Shown: positions 1 to 4,537 of the stretch, piece after piece
Position numbering within the stretch: position 1 is the stretch's first letter
How the letters are laid out: every line of letters starts with the position of its first letter
Source: Lentzea sp.
Lineage (GTDB): Bacteria; Actinomycetota; Actinomycetes; Mycobacteriales; Pseudonocardiaceae
NCBI GenBank assembly: GCA_030146905.1
Contig: JASLAV010000461.1
Span: 1-5,112 of the forward strand
Length of the DNA: 5,112 nucleotides
Direction: 5' to 3'
Notes under the pieces: model-generated
What the model was told of the DNA's origin: nothing
The model's database searches: none
Seen by the model: the letters and a program-made list of their open reading frames with translations, nothing else
Translations under genes and position numbers: made by a program

Positions 1-138
1 CCGGTGCACGTAGGGCGATCGCGGATGCTGTGACCTGCGGACGGTCTCACCGACCCGCACCACGGTGCTGATCCGGCCACCCCGCAAAACGTCCGACACC
101 GGTCCATCATCCCCCGCCGCGCGAGGACCACGCCCGTG
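1..138. other. Intergenic stretch downstream of the kinase gene, no gene assigned
   Basis: No convincing coding region is visible in these first bases. All forward frames hit a stop within the first 70 bases or continue only as short shadows of the minus-strand kinase gene. One frame entering from the left edge could be the last ten codons of an upstream plus-strand gene ending at the TGA at 31-33, but ten codons cannot be identified. A short inverted repeat (GCACC, 2-nt loop, GGTGC, near 57-68) could take part in termination of the minus-strand operon. It is short and has no T-run, so it is not called a terminator. Confidence 0.4.
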
Positions 139-804
139 TCAGGGGCGGCCGATCCTGCGCAGCACCGGGTTCGCGACGTCCGCGTTCCCGACCACCACGG
201 AAGCCAGAGCCGCCGGCCCGACCTCGTCGAGGTACCGGCGGCTCGCGGCGTGGTAGCGCCGGTCGAAGGCCCGCTCCGCCTGGTCGAGCCCGCCGAGGAG
301 CTCCGCGTCCCGGCGGGTCCCGCGTTCCCGTGCCACCTCGAACGGCGTGTCGACGAAGACCACCTCGTCCCACGCCAGCTCCCGTTGCAGGAAGCTGCCG
401 TCGACCACGAGGACCAGGTCCTCCGGCGCGAGGACCGGCGGCTCGTCGATCGGCGTGTCCGAGCGGAGGTCGATGATCCGCTCCCGGTACCGGCGATCGC
501 CGCCGGGGCCGAGCGGGTCCAGGACCAGCCGTCGGAACGACGCGAAGTCGTAGGCGTCGGAGTAGTAGCCGTCCGCGGAGTCCCGTCCCCGCCGGTGCCT
601 GATCGCCCGCGGGTGGTGGAACCCGTCCATCGACAGGTGCGCCGCGGCCCGCCCACGTCCGGCCAGAGCGGCCGTCAGCTCACGGGCCAGCGTCGTCTTG
701 CCCGACGCCGTGATCCCGTCCACCGCCACCCGCACCGGATGCCCGAGGCGCACGGACGCGAGGTGGCCGGCGATCCTGCCCAGCACGTGCTCCCTGGTGG
801 TCAT
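139..804 (-). CDS. P-loop uridine-kinase-like phosphotransferase
   Basis: A 221-residue soluble P-loop kinase of the uridine kinase/phosphoribulokinase type, usually annotated 'uridine kinase' in actinomycetes; the true substrate is not proven. A Walker A motif lies at residues 30-37 (GITASGKT) after a typical beta strand (VRVAVDG). A substrate-side motif MDGFHH follows at 59-64, then the DGYYSDAYD segment near 78-86 seen in this subgroup. A Walker B-like strand LVLVVDGSF is at 130-138, and an arginine-rich lid (ARERGTRRD) at about 158-166. Length matches Udk-like proteins. The ATG start is supported by GAGGA five bases upstream. That site lies inside the last codons of the antiporter gene, whose stop is only one base away, so translation is probably coupled. 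It is the last gene of the minus-strand run. As the antiporter is disrupted, translation of this gene may be reduced. Confidence 0.85.
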   Translation of the reverse strand: MTTREHVLGRIAGHLASVRLGHPVRVAVDGITASGKTTLARELTAALAGRGRAAAHLSMDGFHHPRAIRHRRGRDSADGYYSDAYDFASFRRLVLDPLGPGGDRRYRERIIDLRSDTPIDEPPVLAPEDLVLVVDGSFLQRELAWDEVVFVDTPFEVARERGTRRDAELLGGLDQAERAFDRRYHAASRRYLDEVGPAALASVVVGNADVANPVLRRIGRP

Positions 805-805
805 G

Positions 806-1381
806 TCAGTCCTCGTCCACCTCGCGCCGCGACAGCCGGACCTCCTCGACGTCGAGCTTGCGCTGGATCGTCCGCAGCACGATGTCGTCGATGGCCTGCT
901 CGTCGCGCAGCCGCACCACCGTCGCCCGCTTGTGCGCGATCAGCTCCAGCCGCAGCGCCGCGTACTCGACCTCGGACTGCGCCACCTCCTCGTCGCCAGC
1001 CTCCTTGGCCCGCACCACCTCCATGTGGTGCTCGTACTCGGCCAGCACGCGCTTGTAGACGACCTCGGACACCCCGGCCCGGTCGGCGATCGCGGGCAGC
1101 GCCTCGTAGGCCTCCTCCGACGCCGTCGACTGGGCCAGCCGGAGCTCCTCGTCCAGCGCCGTGTCCTCGGGCAGCCGCGAGAACCGGATGATCGACGGCA
1201 GCATGATCGACTGCACGATCAGCGTCAGCACGACCACGCCGGACGTGATCAGGACGATCTCGTCGCGAAACGGGAACGGCCGGCCGTCCACCATCGTGAC
1301 GGGGACGGCCAGTGCGGCCGCCAGCGACACCGCGCCGCGAAACCCGGCCGCCGACGACACCAGGCGTTGCCGGGCACCCAT
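806..1381 (-). CDS. C-terminal fragment of the antiporter
   Basis: This 191-residue frame holds the antiporter's end. The conserved AGFRGAVSLAAALAVPV helix is at residues 12-28 and a further membrane span at about 43-64 (EIVLITSGVVVLTLIVQSIM). A charged, helical cytoplasmic tail of about 125 residues follows and is rich in Glu and Arg. The ATG at 1381 is simply the first start codon in frame. Family-like sequence continues upstream of it (LRRMGARQ), and no ribosome binding site precedes it, so independent translation is doubtful. The final codons contain the GAGGA site used by the kinase gene, which starts one base after this stop. Confidence 0.6.
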   Translation of the reverse strand: MGARQRLVSSAAGFRGAVSLAAALAVPVTMVDGRPFPFRDEIVLITSGVVVLTLIVQSIMLPSIIRFSRLPEDTALDEELRLAQSTASEEAYEALPAIADRAGVSEVVYKRVLAEYEHHMEVVRAKEAGDEEVAQSEVEYAALRLELIAHKRATVVRLRDEQAIDDIVLRTIQRKLDVEEVRLSRREVDED

Positions 1382-1989
1382 GCGGCGGAGGCGTTGCTGC
1401 GGGCGCCGGTCCAGGGCAGGCCCGCGACCGCGCCGCCCGCGTAGGACAGCAGCAGCCGCGTCCCGACCATGCCGGCGCTGAACTCCTGCTCACCGATGGT
1501 GATCGAGACGGCGATCGCGTAGATGACGAGCGCCGTGCCGTCGTTGATCAGCGACTCGGCCCGCAGGATGGTCGTGGTGCGGCGCGGCATGCCCTTGGCG
1601 ATTGCCGAGACGGCGGTCGCGTCCGTGGGTGCCAGTGCCGCGCCGAGCACCCAAGCCGGGCCCCAGCCGAGGCCCAGCGCGTGGGCGACGGACGCCACCG
1701 CCGCGGCGGTGGCGAGGACGAGCAGCGTGCTGAGCAGCACGATCGGGCGCAGGTTGCTGCGGATCTCCCGCAACGAGGTGTTGAGGCTCTCCCAGTACAG
1801 CAGCGCCGGCAGGAAGATCAGCAGCATCGCCTCGGGCGGCAGGCTGACCTCTTCCAGCGCGGGCACGAAGCCGAGCACCGCGCCGCACACGACGAGCAGG
1901 ACCGGTGCGGCGACGCGCAACCGTCCTGACGCGACGCTGCTCGCCAGGATGCACACACCCAGCACCACCACGAGTTCGAGACCGAGCAT
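1249..1989 (-). CDS. N-terminal fragment of the antiporter
   Basis: This is the reading frame that starts the broken antiporter. It begins with hydrophobic helices (VVVLGVCILASSVA; LLVVCGAVLGFV) and the family stretch FLPALLYWESLNTSLREIRSN at residues 59-79. It carries the ion-binding region APTDATAV at 120-127 (Asp123) and the ESLINDGTALV motif at 145-155 (Asp150), the residues expected to carry cations and protons. After about residue 191 the remaining 55 residues (PWTGARSN...) are out-of-frame translation without family character, ending at a stop inside the downstream half. The ATG lies 19 bases after the thioredoxin stop. No good ribosome binding site precedes it, so it probably depends on ribosomes arriving from the thioredoxin gene. 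Confidence 0.65.
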   Translation of the reverse strand: MLGLELVVVLGVCILASSVASGRLRVAAPVLLVVCGAVLGFVPALEEVSLPPEAMLLIFLPALLYWESLNTSLREIRSNLRPIVLLSTLLVLATAAAVASVAHALGLGWGPAWVLGAALAPTDATAVSAIAKGMPRRTTTILRAESLINDGTALVIYAIAVSITIGEQEFSAGMVGTRLLLSYAGGAVAGLPWTGARSNASAAWVPGNAWCRRRPGFAARCRWRPHWPSPSRWWTAGRSRFATRSS

Positions 1990-2008
1990 GCGCCAGAAGA
2001 TAGGCGGC

Positions 2009-2317
2009 TCACGCCCGCAGCGCGTCGTCCAGCTCCGCCATCAGCCGCGACTTGGGGCGTGCTCCCACGATCTGCCGGATCGGCACGCCGTCGCGGAACA
2101 ACAGCATCGTGGGCAGCGACATGATCTGGTGGTCGCGGGCGGTGGCGGTGTTCTCGTCGGCGTTGATCTTGAACACGGTCAGGTCGTCGCGTTCGCGGTC
2201 GATCTCGTCGAGCACGGGCGAGAGCATGTGGCACGGTCCGCACCACTGCGCCCAGAACTCGACGAGCACGGTCCCCGTCCTGGTGCCTTCGGCGAAGGTG
2301 GCATCGGTCAGCTGCAC
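2009..2317 (-). CDS. trxA: Thioredoxin
   Basis: A 102-residue cytoplasmic thioredoxin, a protein disulfide reductase normally recharged by thioredoxin reductase. The active site WCGPC is at residues 25-29, preceded by the usual buried strand (VLVEFWA). The cis-proline loop (MSLPTMLLF, Pro69) and the C-terminal strand and helix (IVGARPKSRLMAELDDAL) are all present, so the fold looks complete with no signal peptide. The start is a GTG with GAGGAG five bases upstream. Both lie inside the last codons of merR, and the two genes overlap by ten bases, so production of the two proteins is coupled. Several thioredoxins are usual in actinomycetes and this may be a stress-induced paralogue, so the symbol marks the family. 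A dedicated MerR partner suggests induction by a thiol-reactive or oxidative signal (inference). Confidence 0.93.
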   Translation of the reverse strand: MQLTDATFAEGTRTGTVLVEFWAQWCGPCHMLSPVLDEIDRERDDLTVFKINADENTATARDHQIMSLPTMLLFRDGVPIRQIVGARPKSRLMAELDDALRA

Positions 2318-2694
2318 TGGTACTCCTCAGGTTCGGTCACGAGGCACGGGTCTTGGAAGGCGAGCCTGGCCAGCAGGAACTCCCGGACGGTGCCCAGCCG
2401 CTCCAGGCACGCGTCCACCTCGGCGAGCTTGCGCCGGTAGACCTCGCGCGAGTCGGGGCACGAGTCGCCGGACTCGTGCCCTGCCCGCAGGCACGCCACG
2501 AACGGCCTGGTGTCCTCCAGGGAGAGCCCGACCGCCTGCAACGACTGGATCTCCCGCACCAGGCGCAGGTCGTGCTCGCCGTACTCGCGGTAGCCGTTGG
2601 ACGTGCGCCTCGCTTCCAGCAGTCCCTCCGACTCGTAGAAGCGCAGCGCACGGGTGGTGGTGCCGGCGCGCCTGGCCAGTTCGCCGATCCTCAT
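2308..2694 (-). CDS. MerR-family transcriptional regulator, cysteine-containing
   Basis: A 128-residue MerR-type dimeric DNA-binding regulator. The N-terminal winged helix-turn-helix begins at the first residue (MRIGELARRAGTTTRALRFYESEGLL) with the conserved R-Y-REY element (NGYREYGEHDL) at 33-43. An effector region and the dimerisation coiled coil (about 83-110, EVYRRKLAEVDACLERLGTVREF) follow. Five cysteines occur at 68, 79, 96, 117 and 127. The Cys68/Cys79 pair flanks the start of the coiled coil, and the last two lie in a short tail. This is compatible with thiol or metal sensing, but the spacing is not the SoxR iron-sulfur pattern. The ATG has no ribosome binding site and sits where transcription is predicted to begin, so the message is likely leaderless. 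The gene heads the minus-strand operon and overlaps the thioredoxin gene. Confidence 0.92.
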   Translation of the reverse strand: MRIGELARRAGTTTRALRFYESEGLLEARRTSNGYREYGEHDLRLVREIQSLQAVGLSLEDTRPFVACLRAGHESGDSCPDSREVYRRKLAEVDACLERLGTVREFLLARLAFQDPCLVTEPEEYQCS

Positions 2695-2701
2695 GGTGGA
2701 G

Positions 2702-2732
2702 ACGCTAAACCTTGACGTTCACGTCAAGGCAA
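2702..2732 (-). promoter_or_regulatory. Predicted MerR-type promoter with 19-bp spacer
   Basis: Read on the minus strand, TTGCCT (2732-2727) is followed after exactly 19 bases by TAGCGT (2707-2702), which fits TAnnnT. A 19-20 bp spacer, longer than the usual 17, is characteristic of promoters activated by MerR proteins, which untwist the DNA to realign the two boxes. The -10 box ends 7 bases before the ATG of merR, so the predicted start point falls on or next to the A of that ATG. The box identities are by eye. Confidence 0.65.
2710..2729. promoter_or_regulatory. Operator dyad for the MerR regulator
   Basis: Two perfect 9-base arms, CCTTGACGT and ACGTCAAGG, are separated by two bases. The dyad lies within and just overlapping the spacer between the predicted -35 and -10 boxes, the expected place for a MerR binding site. 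Autoregulation of merR and co-regulation of the thioredoxin and downstream genes follow by inference. The dyad is also positioned to affect any divergent transcription to the right. Confidence 0.75.
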
Positions 2733-2811
2733 CCGTTTCAGGCATGGGTGCCGGCGAGACGCAGGTCGCGGTGCGACGTGGGAAAGCGCAGGCATAGGCG
2801 CAAACACAGGC

Positions 2812-3285
2812 GTGGCGCGGCACCGGGCAGGCCCCAGGTGCGGTGCCTGCCGGGTTCGGGCGGGTGCGGAGCATCCGACCTTTTCCCGACCCGAGGTCGC
2901 GGAGATGATGGCGGAACTGCTGCACGAGTACGTCAGCAGGTACGGATCGGCCGCCAGGGACGAGATGGAACGGTTCCCCGGCTGGTCGCTGACTCCACCG
3001 CACGGACGGCTGATGGTGCTGGTGCGCGACGGCACGGCCGTCGCGGGCGGGGCGTTCCGGCGCCACGACGAGGAGACCGCCGAGCTGAAGCGGATCTGGA
3101 CGCACTCGTCGTACCGCCGGCAGGGTCTGGCCCGCAAGGTGCCGGAGGTGCTGGAGAACGAGGCGGCACGCATGGGCCACACCAGGCTGTACCCCACCAC
3201 CGGACCGCGCCAGCCGGAGGCGCGCGGCCTGTACCTGGCGGCGGGCTGCACGCCGTTGTTCGACGTGACCGCCCCGCCGACGTGA
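2812..3285 (+). CDS. GNAT-family N-acetyltransferase with damaged 3' end
   Basis: A GNAT-fold acetyltransferase that would transfer acetyl from acetyl-CoA to an unknown small amine. From the GTG at 2812 it has 157 residues. The substrate-side helix (AEMMAELLHEYVSRYG) is at 30-45 and the central strands (GRLMVLVRDGTAVAGGAF) at 65-82. The acetyl-CoA motif A is ELKRIWTHSSYRRQGLA at 91-107, with R102-x-x-G105-x-A107. The conserved TGPRQPEARGLYLAAG block is at 130-145. The start is uncertain: the GTG has no ribosome binding site, while the ATG at 2905 has GAGG eight bases upstream. The 2905 start would lose little recognised sequence. The stop at 3283-3285 lies in the second copy of a 17-bp tandem duplication. 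The usual family ending (PLPFEKALLVSR) follows in another frame up to a TGA at 3338-3340. The protein may keep its core fold but lacks its normal last strand, so it may be inactive. Confidence 0.72.
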   Translation: MARHRAGPRCGACRVRAGAEHPTFSRPEVAEMMAELLHEYVSRYGSAARDEMERFPGWSLTPPHGRLMVLVRDGTAVAGGAFRRHDEETAELKRIWTHSSYRRQGLARKVPEVLENEAARMGHTRLYPTTGPRQPEARGLYLAAGCTPLFDVTAPPT

Positions 3286-3294
3286 CCGTCCCGC
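3261..3294. repeat. Tandem duplication of 17 bp at the 3' end of the GNAT gene
   Basis: cgacgtgaccgccccgc (3261-3277) is followed directly by cgacgtgaccgtcccgc (3278-3294), identical except for one C/T difference. As 17 is not a multiple of three, the second copy is read in a new frame and supplies the TGA that ends the acetyltransferase. The single difference suggests the duplication is not brand new, or that the copies arose by another route. Confidence 0.85.
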
Positions 3295-3365
3295 CGGCGG
3301 ACCGCTGCCGTTCGAGAAGGCCCTGCTCGTCAGCCGCTGACCGCGCAAAAGGAGTTGCTCGCGGA

Positions 3366-3402
3366 GCAGGCCCGGTGTTGCATGCGATGACACCGGGCCT
3401 GC
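3366..3402 (+). terminator. Strong 13-bp hairpin between the GNAT and phosphotransferase genes
   Basis: GCAGGCCCGGTGT (3366-3378) pairs perfectly with ACACCGGGCCTGC (3390-3402) across an 11-base loop. It follows the ancestral GNAT stop at 3338-3340 by about 25 bases, as expected of a terminator. There is no T-run, which is common for actinomycete terminators. Its right arm touches the GGGGAG ribosome binding site (3403-3408) of the next gene, so it could instead control translation or transcript stability of that gene. A smaller stem (TGCTC/GAGCA, 3356-3368) overlaps its left arm and would compete with it. Confidence 0.6.
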
Positions 3403-3414
3403 GGGGAGTGGTCG

Positions 3415-4290
3415 ATGCACGACGGCGAGATCGCGACGGACGTATCCCTTGTGGACGGTTTGATCCGGTCGCAGTTCCCGCGCTGGCGCCACTTGCCGGT
3501 CACCCACGTCCGGCACGGCGGCACCGACCACGCGATCTACCGCCTCGGCGACGAGCTCGCGGTCCGGCTGCCGCGCATCGAGCAGGCGCAGCGCCAGGCC
3601 GAACAGGACTTCGTCACGGTGCCGCTGCTCGCCCCGCACCTGCCGGTCGCGGTGCCAGAGCCGCTGGAACTGGGCGAGCCCACCGAGGAGTACCCGTACC
3701 GCTGGTCGGTGGTGCGCTGGCTGCCCGGTGACATCGCCACGATCGACGAGGTCGACGCCGACACGCCCGTCCGGCTCGCCGAACTGGTCCGCGTACTGCA
3801 CGGGATCGACACCGGGGACCGGTCGTGGACCACCTACCGCGGGCGGCTGGACCACTCCGACAGCGACGAGCGGGTGCGCGCGTGCGTCGCGGAACTCGGG
3901 GGTGACCCGAGGCTGCTCGCGTTGTGGCGGGAGGTGCTCGACGCGCCGCACTGGGACGGGCCCGCGCGGTGGCTGCACGCCGACCTGCACGAGGGCAACC
4001 TGCTGTTCACCGGCGGGAAGCTGACCGGCGTGATCGACTGGGGTGCCGCGGGCGTCGGGGATCCCGCAGCCGACCTCATGACCGCCTGGGTGTTCCTCGA
4101 CGACCGGGGGAGCAGGCGGTTCCGGCGTGAGCTCGCCGAGTTCGACGACGCGACCTGGGTCCGCGCGCGGGGCTGGGCGCTGGAGATGGCGGTGGCCGCG
4201 CTGCCGTACTACCGCGACACCAACCCGTTCCTCGCCGGCGTCGCCCGCCGCACCCTCGACCGGCTGCTGGCGGAACGCCCCGGCTCCTGA
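3415..4290 (+). CDS. Aminoglycoside phosphotransferase-family kinase
   Basis: A 291-residue cytoplasmic kinase of the APH/choline-kinase fold that phosphorylates a small hydroxylated substrate with ATP; the substrate is unknown. The N-lobe contains a nucleotide-loop region (HVRHGGTDHAIYRLGDELAVRLPR, 31-54). Arginine (R51) occupies the position where many kinases have the ATP-binding lysine, as appears usual in this actinomycete subgroup. The hinge includes YRWSVVRWLPG (95-105). The catalytic loop is HADLHEGN at 188-195 (base Asp190, Asn195), and the metal-binding segment is VIDWGAAGVGDPAAD at 206-220 (Asp208). Length and end look complete. The ATG has GGGGAG six bases upstream, immediately after the strong hairpin. 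Antibiotic resistance cannot be inferred: most members of this family near such genes are uncharacterised, and a macrolide, aminoglycoside or endogenous metabolite are all possible. Confidence 0.9.
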   Translation: MHDGEIATDVSLVDGLIRSQFPRWRHLPVTHVRHGGTDHAIYRLGDELAVRLPRIEQAQRQAEQDFVTVPLLAPHLPVAVPEPLELGEPTEEYPYRWSVVRWLPGDIATIDEVDADTPVRLAELVRVLHGIDTGDRSWTTYRGRLDHSDSDERVRACVAELGGDPRLLALWREVLDAPHWDGPARWLHADLHEGNLLFTGGKLTGVIDWGAAGVGDPAADLMTAWVFLDDRGSRRFRRELAEFDDATWVRARGWALEMAVAALPYYRDTNPFLAGVARRTLDRLLAERPGS

Positions 4291-4302
4291 GGTCCACTGT
4301 GG

Positions 4303-4330
4303 ATGGGCTCCGAGACCCGCCGGGAGCCAT
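4303..4330 (+). terminator. Terminator-like hairpin after the phosphotransferase gene
   Basis: ATGGGCTCC (4303-4311) pairs with GGAGCCAT (4323-4330) leaving one bulged G and an 11-base loop, starting 12 bases after the TGA. No T-run follows. Position and stability suggest transcription of the phosphotransferase gene ends here, separating it from the synthase gene to the right. Confidence 0.45.
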
Positions 4331-4359
4331 AGCACATCGCACCATCCGCGAACCGGCGT

Positions 4360-4385
4360 AATGACCCCCGCCATCTGGGGTCATT
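4360..4385. promoter_or_regulatory. Perfect 9-bp inverted repeat, operator or terminator
   Basis: AATGACCCC (4360-4368) and GGGGTCATT (4377-4385) form a perfect dyad with an 8-base centre. It could be a second terminator stem after the phosphotransferase gene. It could equally be a protein-binding site upstream of the synthase-like gene, because the arms are 17 bases apart start to start, close to two helical turns. The sequence alone does not decide between these. Confidence 0.5.
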
Positions 4386-4423
4386 CGTCAGGTTACGTAG
4401 ATGAGAAAGTTTCACTACCCCTC

Positions 4424-4453
4424 TCGACGGCGCCTCCGATCTGTGCGTACGGT
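4424..4453 (+). promoter_or_regulatory. Possible promoter of the synthase-like gene
   Basis: TCGACG (4424-4429) and TACGGT (4448-4453) are separated by 18 bases and loosely match -35 (TTGACA, four of six) and -10 (TAnnnT) boxes. The predicted start point near 4460 leaves a 5' leader of about 70-80 bases. The match is weak. The main support is that the -10 box lies in a large palindrome and the surrounding DNA is less GC-rich than the genes. Confidence 0.35.
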
Positions 4454-4472
4454 AACTGCGCACTAACCGTAC
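4447..4472. promoter_or_regulatory. 26-bp palindromic operator candidate
   Basis: The outer arms GTACGGT (4447-4453) and ACCGTAC (4466-4472) are perfect, and the centre TGCGCA (4457-4462) is itself palindromic on the same axis. Only two base pairs of the 26-bp dyad fail to match. Size and symmetry resemble operators of TetR-type or similar dimeric regulators. It overlaps the possible -10 box and start point of the downstream gene, a position suited to repression. No matching regulator gene is in this window. Confidence 0.65.
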
Positions 4473-4537
4473 CGGCCAGTAGTAATCCGAGCTGAATTCC
4501 TTTCTCCCCACCCCTGCAGGGTGAGGAAGTGAGCGCA

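Larger units (their letters stand above)
806..1989 (-). pseudogene. CPA1-family Na+/H+ antiporter, disrupted by internal deletion and frameshift
   Basis: The locus encodes a membrane monovalent cation:proton antiporter of the CPA1 family (Na_H_Exchanger). The N-terminal half is read from the ATG at 1989 and matches the family to about residue 191 (...YAGGAVAGL). At about 1414-1419 the family-like reading jumps to another frame (LDRRPQQRLRRMGARQ...), which continues with the conserved AGFRGAVSL helix and the cytoplasmic tail down to the stop at 806-808. The two parts abut with no spacer and add up to about 390 residues. Family members of this architecture usually have about 520-550. The missing part is the central membrane region, so a simple single-base sequencing error cannot explain it. 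The product is almost certainly not a working antiporter. An assembly collapse is the main alternative to a true deletion. Confidence 0.8.

Noticed and set aside
136..1191. Long plus-strand open frame (351 codons) opposite the kinase and antiporter end
   Set aside because: Its Arg/Pro/Ala-rich translation has no family resemblance, and the minus strand carries the P-loop kinase and antiporter motifs.
806..1989. Programmed ribosomal frameshift joining the two antiporter halves
   Set aside because: There is no evident slippery sequence at the junction, and a central membrane region is missing as well. Frameshifting alone would not give a complete protein.
3348..3390. Possible leader peptide before the phosphotransferase (AAAGGAG followed by a TTG-initiated 11-codon frame ending in TGA)
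   Set aside because: The TTG directly touches the AAAGGAG, leaving no spacer, and no start codon lies at a workable distance. Without a usable start, a translational attenuation leader is not supported.
2712..3731. Plus-strand open frame (339 codons) overlapping GNAT and the start of the phosphotransferase in another frame
   Set aside because: The translation is low-complexity Arg/Gly/Ala, while the acetyl-CoA and kinase motifs are in the other frames. Its openness reflects high GC content.
2719..4374. Very long minus-strand open frame (551 codons) opposite the GNAT and phosphotransferase genes
   Set aside because: It is antisense to two genes with clear family motifs. Its composition (Pro/Arg/Gly/Val-rich, no recognisable domain) is typical of a GC-rich shadow frame.
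4511..4524. CCCTGCAGGG palindrome just upstream of the synthase start
   Set aside because: It is a short GC-rich palindrome overlapping the ribosome binding site region, of a size expected by chance in such DNA.
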